Positions 27,008-36,989 of a stretch of 64,000 nucleotides of DNA are shown one piece after another. A program made the translations under genes and the position numbers. The DNA comes from Shewanella vesiculosa (GTDB taxonomy: Bacteria; Pseudomonadota; Gammaproteobacteria; Enterobacterales; Shewanellaceae). The DNA lies in contig NZ_CP073588.1 of the NCBI RefSeq assembly GCF_021560015.1, positions 310,001 through 374,000 on the forward strand, read 5' to 3'. The number at the start of each line of letters is the position of its first letter. The stretch's first letter is position 1. The notes beneath the pieces are model-generated. The model was not told where the DNA came from. It saw only the letters and a program-made list of their open reading frames with translations, and ran no database searches.

Positions 27008-27457
27008 ATGAACAAATCAATATCTTGTATCGCCGTTTTGGTTTTACTCACCGCGGCTTGCTCTGAAGCCCCGAAAGAAGACATTGCAGCTAGTACGAGC
27101 CAAGTTCAAACAGATGTTGCCAATCCTGTGCCTGTGGGTGACAGCAGTCAACATTCGCTCGATTGGGCAGGTAGCTATGAAGGTGTGTTGCCTTGCGCAA
27201 GTTGTGAAGGTATACAAACCCTAATGACACTTAAAGCTGATAATAGCTTTGTTGAGGAAACTGTTTATTTGGGCAAAGACGAGAAAATTTTCAAACTGAC
27301 TGGCAAAGTGACATGGGGCGAGCAGGGCCAAAAAATCATCTTGCCAGATGGCACACAATATCTGGTTGGTGAAAATCAGTTGATCAGATTGGACACTCAA
27401 GGCAATAGAATTACTAGTCAGCTTGCTGCTAATTATGTGTTGAAAAAGAAACCATAG
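27008..27457 (+). CDS. NlpE-like outer-membrane lipoprotein
   Basis: This 149-residue lipoprotein has a signal peptide of about 18 residues ending in the lipobox LTAAC, so the mature protein starts at a lipidated Cys. The following domain matches the NlpE N-terminal barrel: WAGSYEGVLPCASCEGIQT with its CxxC, LKADNSFVEETVYLG, and FKLTGKVTWGEQGQKIILPDG. NlpE senses surface contact and copper stress and signals to CpxA. This protein has only the N-terminal barrel, as in many non-enteric homologues. The start at 27008 has a GGAG site; an upstream frame adds 20 residues before the signal peptide and is rejected. Confidence 0.88.
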   Translation: MNKSISCIAVLVLLTAACSEAPKEDIAASTSQVQTDVANPVPVGDSSQHSLDWAGSYEGVLPCASCEGIQTLMTLKADNSFVEETVYLGKDEKIFKLTGKVTWGEQGQKIILPDGTQYLVGENQLIRLDTQGNRITSQLAANYVLKKKP

Positions 27458-28136
27458 CAGTGGGTTTATATGAAGAACTGAACTTCGCACTTCAGTTTAT
27501 GGCAATGAAAAATACTCTTGCCTCTAAAACATTAAATATTAACAGCTCAACCAGGGAACGGTTATCAGACTCAGACATGAGTAACTCTTATCGATATTGA
27601 CGATATCAATTCTAGTTTGGGCTGTACCGCAATATGACATATTCAGCTAAAGCGTGACTTTGAATCCACAAGTACCAAGGATCCGCTATCGAGATTGCTC
27701 ACCCACTTAGTCATTAATGGCGTTAGGTCAGCACGAATACTAAGCAGGCTGATGGAGCTCTGTTTGAAATATACATCTATTTCAACGCTAAGTCGGTGTG
27801 CTTATTGAATGTAAATCTAACTAAGTATTGATACTTAAAAGTGCTGACGGTTGTCGATAGCCCTTTCTACAGTGGGTGTTGAGCCTGCTTCTCCTAATCA
27901 CTATGCAATCTAAAAGCCAACTAAATACAAGGTGTTCAGCAATCATAATGACATTTATCAACTTGAGATCAAACGCTCAAAATCAACATTTTCCGCATTA
28001 GCGTGTAAATTTATTACTGTATTATTGTTCTGTAATTACTATTTTTGATACAAAAAAATCATTTAAGTAACATTCCATAGTGCATTTATCTTATGACGAT
28101 GCATTGCCTTTTCCAATTGACTATAAGAAGTATTCA
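27458..28136. other. Intergenic region upstream of the porin gene
   Basis: No gene was recognised in about 680 bp. The right end is very A+T-rich and probably contains the porin promoter. No specific operator could be assigned by eye. Confidence 0.4.
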
Positions 28137-29432
28137 ATGAAAAGTATCAACACTCTTACGACAGCCTCAGTGCTGTTACTTATTTGCAGTAGTCCAGTGC
28201 AAGCCGATAATTTCTCTGCTGATAACTACCTGTTTGGTGATATCGGTGGTATTCGCAGCCAGATGCATAATGCTGGTGTTGACGTTAGCTTAGGTTATAC
28301 CTTTGAAACAGGTGGCAACCTAAACGGTGGACAACGTCATGCGACTAGCTATGCCGACCAAACTGTCCTTGGTGCTAATTTCGACCTCGAAAAATTACTT
28401 GAACTGTCCGGTGCCAACTTCCACGTTGCGTTAACTAATCGAGGTGGGCAGAGCCAAAACATTAATGATAAAGCCGAAATTGGCCAATTAATGCAGTCAA
28501 TAGAAGTGTTTGGTCGTGGCCGAGTTACCCGTATTTCAGAATTCTACTATGAGCAAAATTTGCTTAGCGGTGACCTCAATATCAAATTAGGCCGAATGAA
28601 TGTGGGCGCTGAGTTTGGCGATTTTCAGTGTGAATTTGCCTATCTTGGATTCTGTGGTTCGCAAGTTGGTAACTTTAATTCAACTATATACAACTGGCCT
28701 ATCAGTCAATGGGCTGGTGTTGTCAAATATCAGCTCGCGCCAGAGTGGTATGTCAAAACAGGTATTTACCAGATGAACCCAAGCTGGCTTAAAAACAGCC
28801 AAAATCTTAATTTAGGCAGTCCTCACGGCACTTTGGGGATGACGATTCCTGTTGAACTTGCTTGGATGCCGAAGATCAATGGCTTACCGGGTACTTATAA
28901 ACTCGGTTATTGGCATGATACCGTTGGCGGGGAAGACCTTTACTACAATGAAGAGGGTAACCCCTTGATTATTGATGGCGGTAAAGCACGCCAACATGAC
29001 AGTAAAGATGGGGCTTATTTTGTTGCTGAGCAACAAGTGACTTCTGTTGGTGGTGATTCTGATCGTGGTCTTAGTGTGTTCTTTATGGGGACGTTAAACG
29101 ACCAAGATATCACTACTGTTGATCACTCTTTGGCATTAGGTGTTAATTATCAAGGTCCATTTGCAACACGTGCAAATGATAAATGGGGCTTAGCCGCAAC
29201 CTATTTACATGTAAACGATAGTTTTGCCGATAGTGCGCATCTTTACAATAATAATCATGTACTTAATATGCCTGTCAAAGACACTGAGACGGTCGTTGCA
29301 AGCTATTATAAATTTCAAGTCACTAAATATGCTGCTATTCGTCCTGAAATTCAATACATCATTAATCCAGGTGCTATCAGTGAGAATGACGATACTTGGG
29401 TGGTGACACTTAAAGGTGATATCGCATTTTAA
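28137..29432 (+). CDS. OprB-family carbohydrate-selective porin
   Basis: This protein of about 431 residues has a signal peptide (LTTASVLLLICSSPVQA) and an outer-membrane beta barrel ending in Phe (VVTLKGDIAF). Family features include the start of the barrel domain, GDIGGIRSQMHNAGVDVSLGY, the constriction-region block LGRMNVGAEFGDFQCEFAYLGFCGSQVG with two Cys, and IYNWPISQWAGVVKYQ. OprB-type porins pass glucose and other sugars. The PTS genes follow on the same strand after about 490 bp, so this porin probably feeds them. The ATG at 28137 has an AAGAAG site; the frame's upstream extension to 28080 lacks signal-peptide character. Confidence 0.9.
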   Translation: MKSINTLTTASVLLLICSSPVQADNFSADNYLFGDIGGIRSQMHNAGVDVSLGYTFETGGNLNGGQRHATSYADQTVLGANFDLEKLLELSGANFHVALTNRGGQSQNINDKAEIGQLMQSIEVFGRGRVTRISEFYYEQNLLSGDLNIKLGRMNVGAEFGDFQCEFAYLGFCGSQVGNFNSTIYNWPISQWAGVVKYQLAPEWYVKTGIYQMNPSWLKNSQNLNLGSPHGTLGMTIPVELAWMPKINGLPGTYKLGYWHDTVGGEDLYYNEEGNPLIIDGGKARQHDSKDGAYFVAEQQVTSVGGDSDRGLSVFFMGTLNDQDITTVDHSLALGVNYQGPFATRANDKWGLAATYLHVNDSFADSAHLYNNNHVLNMPVKDTETVVASYYKFQVTKYAAIRPEIQYIINPGAISENDDTWVVTLKGDIAF

Positions 29433-29926
29433 GTAAGGTTCAAATGGCAAGTTATTGTCAGAGTCACTTAATTGAGTGCTAATAAAGATATTGCCGTTAT
29501 ATTAAGTTTTTCGATTTTATGAAAAATGAGTGAGTGAAATCCACATAAAAGGATGGTTTTTAACCTTTATCGATGGTTTGAACTATTTAGGATGTTGGTA
29601 ACAATTAGGTAATTTTGTTACCGACATCATATCTTGGAGATCTGATTGTGACATCACATCTTAGCTTTGTTAAATTGATGTCTGATCACTCACGTAGTCA
29701 CCTCGACTATTCGAGGTTTCAACCAAATAGTGTAGTTATTCCTACAAATTAAGGAGTGGTAATCGTTGGTCTCCTTAATAAGTACATTAAGTTGTACTAA
29801 TAGTCTGATTGATATTGGAATAGTGAGTAAAAATGTAAGCAGCCGCTTTTTTACTTTACCTATTCCACTGCAATAAATAAAAAATACACTAATATTATGC
29901 AGTTAAGTGTTTAATTCGGAGTTCCA
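29433..29926. other. Intergenic region between porin and PTS genes
   Basis: This is about 490 bp of A+T-rich DNA without a recognised gene. It should contain the promoter of the PTS operon. No strong terminator for the porin was seen. Confidence 0.4.
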
Positions 29927-32509
29927 ATGAACAAAAAAACTTCAACCACTATTCAGTTGCTCGCCCCTTTCACAGGAGTTTGCTGTCCACTGAGTCAGGT
30001 TCCTGATGCCGCATTTTCACAAAAGATGGTCGGCGATGGTCTAGCGATAGACCCCATTGAAAACATACTTCACGCGCCATGTGATGCCACTATTAGTCAA
30101 ATACACCCTTCAAAGCATGCCGTGACCTTATTAACTGCCACAGGCATTGAGATTCTGGTTCATATAGGTGTCGACACCGTTAAATTGAAAGGCGAAGGTT
30201 TTAAGGCTTTGGTTAAGGTGGGGGATGTTGTCAAAGCCAAAACGCCACTCATTGAGTTAGATTTAGATAAAGTAGGTTGTAGCGTCAAAAGTTTGCGTAC
30301 AGTGATACTGCTTACCGATATGACAAGAATTATTAACTTAACTCCGACCATGGAAAAATGTGTTAACGCCGGAGATTTGTTGTTTAGTGCTGAGTTAGCT
30401 GCGGCAGGTGAAGCGCTAACAAAGTCAGATGACATGATAAGCTCAGACCCTATCGTTGTCATTAATCCAACCGGTATTCACGCTCGCCCCGCTGCCGCCA
30501 TCGTTACCGCGATTAAGTCATTTGAATGTGACGTGATGATTGAAAAAGCAGGCAAGCAAGTCAATGCCCGCAGTGTGGTTGGTCTGATGGGGTTAGACAT
30601 CGCTTTTGGGGAGCAGATTGTTATTCTCGCTAAAGGCAAAGATCAACAAGCGGCAATCGCGGCATTAGCTGAGGCGATAAGCTCAGGTTTAGGTGAAGAG
30701 GGCGCAGATGCATCACAGGTGACAAACAAGGTTAAAAGTGATTTTGATCCTTTTTCCGAGCCGTCACTGCTACTGCAAACAAGCCAAGATCCACGTCAGT
30801 TAATTGGGGTAGAGGCATCACCAGGTCAAGTGAGAGGGCGTTTATATGTGATTAACGCTGAGGTGCCTAAATTTGACACTTTTGCTGATGATGCACAGGT
30901 TGAGCAAAACATTCTTGACGATGCGATGAAAATAGCCGATGCCACTTTAGCTGAGTTAGTTGAAGAATTACAGCGCAAAAATATGGGGCAAAAAGCCGAT
31001 ATTTTTGTCGCTCATCAAGAGCTAATGTCAGATCCAGATTTGTACGACGATTGTATTATTGAATTACAACAAGGCAAGTCAGCCCCGTATGCTTGGAGTA
31101 AGAGCATCTGCCGCCAAGCCGACAAACTTGCTGGGATGGATAATCCCTTGTTGGCTGGACGTGCAACGGATCTTATGGACGTCGGCAACCGTGTCTCACG
31201 GATTATGGCGGGATTATCTCAAGACACGATTCCTACTGATCTCCCTGAAAATACTATTCTAGTCGCTAAAGATTTAACCCCTTCTGATACCGCAAAACTC
31301 AATCCTGCATTTGTTAAAGGCATCTGCACCACATTAGGTGGGGCATCGAGCCACAGTGCTATTTTGGCAAGAGCAATGGGCATTGCTGCTATGGCTGGCG
31401 TTGAAGCTAAGATCATGTCCTTGCACGGTACCGAGGTATTACTCGACACCGCTAAAGGCTACCTATTATTGTCGCCAACCGAAGCTGAAATGACTGAATT
31501 GAACGTCATTAAAGATGCTGCGGAAGAACAAAAAGCCTTAGCTTTTGCGCAAAAAGATGAAACAGCCGTGACCTTGGATGGAGTACGGTTTGAAATCGCC
31601 GGTAATATTGCCAAAGTCAGCGATGCCCAGAAATTAGTCGACATGGGTGGTGAAGCCGTTGGCTTATTACGCTCAGAGTTTCTATATCAAGATCAATCTG
31701 TTGCTCCTTCAGAAGATGAACAGGAGCAAGTCTATCGTGCGGTACTGCAGACCTTAGGCCAGCGACCATTGGTGGTGCGCACGTTAGATGTCGGCGGTGA
31801 TAAGCCCTTAGCGTATTTACCTTTGCCTAAAGAGGATAACCCATTCCTTGGAGAGCGAGGGATCCGGGTTGGTTTAGATAAACCGGCAGTATTACGCCAA
31901 CAAGTACGAGCCTTATTGAAAGCGGCCGATGCAGGTAACTTACGCATTATGTTCCCTATGGTGGCGTCTTTGTTCGAGCTTAAGTTAGCCAAACAAGTGG
32001 TAAAAGAAGAAGCCGAAAAATTGGCGATTGATATCAGTGGTATTCAGATTGGTATCATGATTGAAGTGCCATCAGCTGCTGTAATGGCAGATGTATTAGC
32101 TGAGCATGTTGACTTTTTCTCTATCGGTACCAACGATTTAACTCAATATACTTTAGCGATTGATCGTGGTCACCCAAAGTTGGCTGCCATTGCTGATGGC
32201 TTACACCCAGCAGTATTACGCCTTATCGATATGACCGTTAAAGCCGCGCACGCCAAAGGTAAGTGGGCTGGTATTTGTGGTGGCTTGGCTGGCGAAAAAG
32301 ATGCAGTGCCGATATTGGTTGGTTTAGGCATTGATGAATTGTCCGTGAGTGTGCCTTCGATCCCTGAAGTGAAACATCAAGTACGTCATCTAAATCAGCA
32401 AGCTTGTCAGCTTATCGCTGCTAAAGCGATGAGCTGCGCAGATGCCAAAGATGTTCGAGCATTAATGCGAGATCCTAATACGCTAATAGCTGTTAAAGGC
32501 GAGATCTAA
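29927..32509 (+). CDS. PTS triple fusion: EIIA(Glc)-HPr-Enzyme I
   Basis: This 860-residue cytoplasmic protein fuses three phosphotransfer modules. EIIA (about residues 1-155) is of the glucose type, with the phospho-His near residue 79 in EILVHIGVDTVKLKGEGF. HPr (about 173-258) has its His near 185 in NPTGIHARPAAA. Enzyme I (about 290-860) has the swivelling-domain His near 476 in TTLGGASSHSAILARAMG and the PEP-binding barrel (LLRSEFLYQD, GTNDLTQYTLAIDRGHP, CGGLAGE). It takes phosphate from PEP to EIIA without free HPr or EI. The EIICB gene follows after 47 bp, so the two form a self-contained sugar PTS. A GGAG site precedes the ATG. Confidence 0.94.
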   Translation: MNKKTSTTIQLLAPFTGVCCPLSQVPDAAFSQKMVGDGLAIDPIENILHAPCDATISQIHPSKHAVTLLTATGIEILVHIGVDTVKLKGEGFKALVKVGDVVKAKTPLIELDLDKVGCSVKSLRTVILLTDMTRIINLTPTMEKCVNAGDLLFSAELAAAGEALTKSDDMISSDPIVVINPTGIHARPAAAIVTAIKSFECDVMIEKAGKQVNARSVVGLMGLDIAFGEQIVILAKGKDQQAAIAALAEAISSGLGEEGADASQVTNKVKSDFDPFSEPSLLLQTSQDPRQLIGVEASPGQVRGRLYVINAEVPKFDTFADDAQVEQNILDDAMKIADATLAELVEELQRKNMGQKADIFVAHQELMSDPDLYDDCIIELQQGKSAPYAWSKSICRQADKLAGMDNPLLAGRATDLMDVGNRVSRIMAGLSQDTIPTDLPENTILVAKDLTPSDTAKLNPAFVKGICTTLGGASSHSAILARAMGIAAMAGVEAKIMSLHGTEVLLDTAKGYLLLSPTEAEMTELNVIKDAAEEQKALAFAQKDETAVTLDGVRFEIAGNIAKVSDAQKLVDMGGEAVGLLRSEFLYQDQSVAPSEDEQEQVYRAVLQTLGQRPLVVRTLDVGGDKPLAYLPLPKEDNPFLGERGIRVGLDKPAVLRQQVRALLKAADAGNLRIMFPMVASLFELKLAKQVVKEEAEKLAIDISGIQIGIMIEVPSAAVMADVLAEHVDFFSIGTNDLTQYTLAIDRGHPKLAAIADGLHPAVLRLIDMTVKAAHAKGKWAGICGGLAGEKDAVPILVGLGIDELSVSVPSIPEVKHQVRHLNQQACQLIAAKAMSCADAKDVRALMRDPNTLIAVKGEI

Positions 32510-32556
32510 AAAGCGTTGATCACTTGGTTATCTATTGAAATTTCTAAGGTTGTATT

Positions 32557-34308
32557 ATGACATCTAAAACAATAAAAACAGCTAAGCCGAAGAAGGCCAT
32601 GATGAGTGGCGCATTTTCGGTGTTACAAAAAGTGGGTAAATCGGTTATGTTGCCGGTTTCTGTATTACCTGTCGCGGGTATTCTGTTAGGTGTTGGGAGC
32701 GCAGGTTTTAGCGTATTACCCGATATCGTCAATGTGTTAATGGTCCAAGCGGGGGAAGCTATCTTTGGCAACATGGGATTACTTTTCGCCATAGGTATTG
32801 CGTTAGGTTTTGCTAAAAATGATGGTGTGGCTGCTATGGCGGCATTGGTTGGATACGCCATCATGGTTAGAACCATTGGTGTACTTGAACCAGGCACAGA
32901 TGTCGGGGTGTTTGGCGGTATGATTGCAGGTGCAATTGCGGCTTCGACATTTAACCGCTTCTTTAAAATTCAATTGCCTTCTTATCTGGGTTTCTTCTCT
33001 GGTAAACGAAGTGTACCTATTATTACCGGTTTTGGAGCGATTTTTGCTGGCGTTATCTTATCGTTTATTTGGCCTCCGATAGGCAATGCTATTGCTGCAT
33101 TTTCTCATTGGGCGGCATATCAAAACCCAACATTAGCCTTTGGTATTTACGGTGTGGTAGAACGCTCGTTAATTCCAGCTGGTTTGCACCATGTATGGAA
33201 CGTGCCTTTCTTCTTCGAAGCGGGTAATTGTGTTGACAGTTTAGGTAAACCGGCAACCGGCGTACTGACATGTTATTTGCAAGCAGACGATGCTAGCCGA
33301 GCTGCGGGTAATGGTTTTGGTCAATTAGCCGGCGGTTACTTATTTAAAATGTTTGGTTTACCAGCTGCTGCAATGGCGATTTGGCATACTGCGCGCCCAG
33401 AAAATAGAGTGATGGTCGGCAGTATCATGATTTCGGCGGCGTTAACTGCATTCTTAACCGGGATCACTGAACCTATTGAGTTTGCTTTCTTATTTGCGGC
33501 ACCGTTACTGTATGTTGTGCATGCATTAATGGCTGGTTTTGCTTATGTTTTAGTGAATATGTTGGGTGTGGTTCATGGAACCTCGTTTTCGCATGGCTTA
33601 ATCGATTTCCTTGTTCTTTCTGGTCATTCGCAAAAAATCTGGTTATTGGTTGTTTTAGGCCTCATTTATGCTGTGCTGTATTACATGGTATTTAGATTCT
33701 TAATCTTAAAGTTCGATTTGAAAACGCCTGGACGCATGGATATTGAATTAGAGGTTGTATCAACACAAGGAACGGAAAGAGCGCGTAACTTTATTGAAGC
33801 CTTTGGTGGCCCTGAGAATTTAACCAATGTTGATTCTTGTATCACCCGTTTACGTATGGATGTGGTTGATACCAGTAAAGTGGATCAGGCGAGATTGAAG
33901 CAACTCGGCGCTAGTGGTGTGTTGATTTCAGGCAATGCCGTACAAGCTATTGTGGGAACTATCGCCGAAGTGTCACGCACTGAAATTGATGAAATGCTCG
34001 CTTCTGGTGGTTATGTTGTTGCTGGTCCTGTGGCAAGCACAGAAACGGATGCCGTTAACATTACGTCTAGTGATCGCCAGCAAGCGCTTGCCATTCAACC
34101 ACTTTTAGGTGAGGTCAGTTCATGTCGTGCAATTGCGGATAACCGTTTACGCCTTGAAGTGAAAGATGCAAGTCAATTAGATAAGACGGCTTTGCAAGCT
34201 CAGGGAATTGAAGCCATATTGGTATTAAATCCGAATTTGGTGCATTTAATTTTTAGTGCCAATACTGCGGGTATCGCCAATGTATTGAACGAGACTTTTG
34301 CCGATTAA
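32557..34308 (+). CDS. PTS glucose-type EIICB with an extra C-terminal EIIB-like domain
   Basis: This 583-residue membrane transporter has an EIIC domain (about residues 20-385) of the glucose/N-acetylglucosamine family. It shows [16 protein letters not shown], the [13 protein letters not shown] block, the signature [17 protein letters not shown] and [22 protein letters not shown] follows, with the phospho-Cys near residue 428 in [13 protein letters not shown]. After a linker, the last 80 residues resemble a second, diverged EIIB ([20 protein letters not shown]...). The sequence favours glucose by overall resemblance to PtsG, but GlcNAc is not excluded. EIIA is supplied by the upstream triple fusion. 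Confidence 0.92.
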   Translation: MTSKTIKTAKPKKAMMSGAFSVLQKVGKSVMLPVSVLPVAGILLGVGSAGFSVLPDIVNVLMVQAGEAIFGNMGLLFAIGIALGFAKNDGVAAMAALVGYAIMVRTIGVLEPGTDVGVFGGMIAGAIAASTFNRFFKIQLPSYLGFFSGKRSVPIITGFGAIFAGVILSFIWPPIGNAIAAFSHWAAYQNPTLAFGIYGVVERSLIPAGLHHVWNVPFFFEAGNCVDSLGKPATGVLTCYLQADDASRAAGNGFGQLAGGYLFKMFGLPAAAMAIWHTARPENRVMVGSIMISAALTAFLTGITEPIEFAFLFAAPLLYVVHALMAGFAYVLVNMLGVVHGTSFSHGLIDFLVLSGHSQKIWLLVVLGLIYAVLYYMVFRFLILKFDLKTPGRMDIELEVVSTQGTERARNFIEAFGGPENLTNVDSCITRLRMDVVDTSKVDQARLKQLGASGVLISGNAVQAIVGTIAEVSRTEIDEMLASGGYVVAGPVASTETDAVNITSSDRQQALAIQPLLGEVSSCRAIADNRLRLEVKDASQLDKTALQAQGIEAILVLNPNLVHLIFSANTAGIANVLNETFAD

Positions 34309-34377
34309 ACCTGAGGTTCAAGCCATTAATAATGGTGTTTTTTACCTGTAAAGGTTAAATCAGTGTTTACGTCCTCA

Positions 34378-34410
34378 AGCGCCTATTGATAGCCAATAGG
34401 CGCTTTTTTT
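34378..34410 (+). terminator. Terminator of the PTS operon
   Basis: The perfect arms agcgcctattg / caataggcgct with a short loop are followed by T7. It lies 70 bases after the EIICB stop and ahead of the convergent LysR gene. Confidence 0.92.
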
Positions 34411-34476
34411 AGTGTGGTGCCTGCCGTTTAGTCTCACTTATCGCATCTCTTATCTCGAGTGTAGAACGTACTATAT

Positions 34477-35379
34477 TTACGTTTCACTCTCTAATTGACT
34501 CAAGTGCTGCTTAATCAGCGCTATCATTGCTTGCGCGGCAAAAGACAAATGTTTTTGCTTACGCCAAAACAATGATAATTCCCAGCGTAAGTCTTCACTT
34601 GCTAAAGGAATATTGACAACCGCGCCAACTCGGTATCGTTCGGCAATAATTTTTGGCAGTATCATGACTCCTGTGCCAGCGGCTACCAGGGCAATACCAA
34701 AATCAGCATGACTGACTCGAGTGATATTTGTTGGCTTAAATCCCGCCTTTGCACACGCCTCAAGTACCAGCTCATATAGGGCATATTCGGGTTCAAACAT
34801 CACTTGAGCCAATAGATTAAGCTCACTGAGTTGGAGTATTGATTTACTCGCGAGCACATGGGCCGAAGGCAATACGACCACCATTGAATCATTACGTACG
34901 CGAATACCATCAAATTCATCGTCAAAATCAATGATGCCTGTTGCAAGTTCAATTTCATCTTTATGTAAGGCCACTGTTTGTTCAATCCCACCGCGCACCA
35001 GTAACTGTAATTCAACGTTAGGATGTAGCTGCCTAAATTTTGCTATTACTGGAGCAAATAATTCGGCGCTGCCTAAGGGAGCTAAGCCTAATTTAAGTAA
35101 ACCGCCACTTAAATTTCGCAAATGATCCAGCTCGGTTATCATCAGTTGGCGACCTTCTAACAAAGTAGACGCATGGCGATAAACAACTTGCCCAGCTTCA
35201 GTTAAGCGGATCTGAGAGCCGCGTTTTCCGCGCTCTAGCAATACCATATCAAGTTCTTCTTCAAGCAAGCGTATTGCCTTTGAGAGAGCGGGTTGAGTAA
35301 CAAATGCCGCATGACACGCTTTAGCGAAACCACCGGCGTTAACAACCTCAGTGAAATAGTGCAGTGCTTTAAGATCCAT
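34477..35379 (-). CDS. LysR-type regulator divergent from lrgAB
   Basis: This LysR-family protein of about 300 residues begins MDLKALHYFTEVVNAGGFAKACHAA with the winged helix continuing TQPALSKAIRLLEEEL. The effector domain has LGLAPLGSAELFAPVI and VAAGTGVMILPKIIAERY. It is transcribed away from lrgA with about 105 bases between them. That is the typical arrangement for a CidR-like activator of a holin-like lrgAB/cidAB operon, often responding to acetate or overflow metabolism. Alternative ATGs at 35385 and 35406 would add a few residues; none has a strong ribosome site. Confidence 0.9.
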   Translation of the reverse strand: MDLKALHYFTEVVNAGGFAKACHAAFVTQPALSKAIRLLEEELDMVLLERGKRGSQIRLTEAGQVVYRHASTLLEGRQLMITELDHLRNLSGGLLKLGLAPLGSAELFAPVIAKFRQLHPNVELQLLVRGGIEQTVALHKDEIELATGIIDFDDEFDGIRVRNDSMVVVLPSAHVLASKSILQLSELNLLAQVMFEPEYALYELVLEACAKAGFKPTNITRVSHADFGIALVAAGTGVMILPKIIAERYRVGAVVNIPLASEDLRWELSLFWRKQKHLSFAAQAMIALIKQHLSQLESET

Positions 35380-35485
35380 ATACATAACCAAAAGTGATTC
35401 AATCAATCATTAATATTCATTTTTTTTATGAATTAAGCAAGAGTAAACTGTTCATATTAACTAAAAACACCCAGTGTGAAATCAA

Positions 35486-35953
35486 ATGTTATCTTCATTA
35501 AATACCCATAGCGCCTTTTTAAAGTGCCAAACAACCTTATTCATTCAAGTGAGTGGTCTGTGCCTATTTGCTTGGTTATGTCAGTGGGCTGCTCAATCTG
35601 TTGATTCAATTATTCCTGGAAGCGTTATAGGCTTAGGCATTCTATTAGTCTTATTGTCATGCCACTGGGTACCCGAAAAAATCGTTAACCAAGGTTCAGC
35701 ATGGTTAATTGGTGACTTACTGCTATTTTTTATTCCGCCAGTTGTGGCGATTACCAAATATCAATTAATACTCGAAAGCTATGGTGCTGAGCTGATTATA
35801 GGCATGTTACTGGCCAGCACTAGCGTGTTATTAGGCACGGCATTTATCGTTGATAAGTTATTTAAGTTTGAACGTAAACAAAGGTTAAACAGCATTACAT
35901 CACAGCGCTTACACCTTAAAGAAACTCCGCTCAATTTTGAATACAATAGGTAG
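35486..35953 (+). CDS. lrgA: LrgA/CidA-family holin-like protein
   Basis: This 155-residue protein has four predicted membrane helices. The diagnostic core is SIIPGSVIGLGILLVLL and the block LLFFIPPVVAITKY. LrgA/CidA proteins form holin-like inner-membrane assemblies that affect autolysis, and in some bacteria pyruvate transport together with LrgB. The N-terminal 20 residues are hydrophilic and may be partly upstream sequence, but no better start exists. lrgB follows 4 bases after the stop. Confidence 0.88.
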   Translation: MLSSLNTHSAFLKCQTTLFIQVSGLCLFAWLCQWAAQSVDSIIPGSVIGLGILLVLLSCHWVPEKIVNQGSAWLIGDLLLFFIPPVVAITKYQLILESYGAELIIGMLLASTSVLLGTAFIVDKLFKFERKQRLNSITSQRLHLKETPLNFEYNR

Positions 35954-35957
35954 TAGC

Positions 35958-36644
35958 ATGAATGGTTCATTATTAGGCTTTTTGTGTTTGTTACTCACAT
36001 TGGCAGGCTATTACTTTAGTAAGCGACTTTATCTACGCCGGCAACGTGTTTGGTTTGCTCCGATCATAATGGCACCGACGATTATTTTGCTGACCGTAGT
36101 AATATTTCAAATCCCACTGGCTGACTACTTTCAATTTACCCATTGGCTACCCGCGTTATTGGCTCCTGCGACTATCGCGTTTGCGGTGCCCATTTATCGG
36201 GAGCGCGCATTGATTAAGCGTTACCCATTAACCATCAGTATCGGGGTGATAGTGGGGTTATGTTTGGGAGTGGGATCGTCATGGTTGATTATTCAATTTA
36301 CCCATATGCCGTCAGAGCTGTCTAAAAGCTTGATTGTTAGATCGGTTTCAACTCCGTTTGCGATTGAGGCAACGAGCGCATTTGGTGGTATACCGGAATT
36401 AACCGCAATGTTAGTTTTGGTGACAGGTATTATGGGCATGCTGATTTGCGATCCCCTTTTTAAAGCTGCGAACATAAAAAGCAGCTTAGCCAGAGGGATT
36501 TCTTTAGGTGCATCAGCACATGGCGCTGGAGCGGCTAAAGCGAATCAAATTGGCCGGGAAGAAGGCGTTATCGCCAGTTTAACCATGATTTTTACCGGTA
36601 TTGCAATGGTCATTACCGCGCCCTTATTTGCATTGCTTTTTTAA
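35958..36644 (+). CDS. lrgB: LrgB-family membrane protein
   Basis: This protein of about 228 residues has around seven membrane helices and is the partner of LrgA. Conserved blocks are FAVPIYRERALIKRYP, the GxTTPFA-like SVSTPFAIEATSAFGGIPELTA, and GISLGASAHGAGAAKANQIGREEG near the C terminus. Together with LrgA it probably forms a murein-hydrolase regulator or pyruvate/3-carbon exporter. The ATG at 35958 comes 4 bases after the lrgA stop; a longer frame from 35937 overlaps lrgA and is less likely. Confidence 0.92.
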   Translation: MNGSLLGFLCLLLTLAGYYFSKRLYLRRQRVWFAPIIMAPTIILLTVVIFQIPLADYFQFTHWLPALLAPATIAFAVPIYRERALIKRYPLTISIGVIVGLCLGVGSSWLIIQFTHMPSELSKSLIVRSVSTPFAIEATSAFGGIPELTAMLVLVTGIMGMLICDPLFKAANIKSSLARGISLGASAHGAGAAKANQIGREEGVIASLTMIFTGIAMVITAPLFALLF

Positions 36645-36989
36645 TCGCGAGTGTTTGGCTTTGTATATTGAAATCACAACAGCCCCCAACCGTAGGTTTA
36701 CAGGTCGTACTGGCTAGTGATTTTATAGAGTCTAAATGTAAATTGATGATTCCCAAGAGCATAGGGTTAGCCCGATAAAGCATAATACAAATGTCGAGTT
36801 GATTAGCTAGACTCGGTTCATTGAGTAACGTACTCAGACTCAGACTCATATTCAGCAATGCAGTAAGCATGGTATTGATTGGGAAGTATGTTCGCAGTCG
36901 TGCAGCAATCAAATTTTTTTAAAGCCCTTACATCAATGTTGATGTAAGGGCTTTATTGTTTGTTTGCGAGATGATCCAAAGTTGAGTGA
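36645..36989. other. Convergent intergenic region
   Basis: Apart from the bidirectional terminator at 36921-36954, nothing is recognised in this 345-bp spacer. Confidence 0.5.
36921..36954. terminator. Bidirectional terminator between lrgB and hmuV
   Basis: The perfect 16-bp arms aaagcccttacatcaa / ttgatgtaagggcttt enclose a 2-nt loop, with A and T runs at the two sides. It lies between the convergent lrgB and hmuV genes. Confidence 0.9.
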
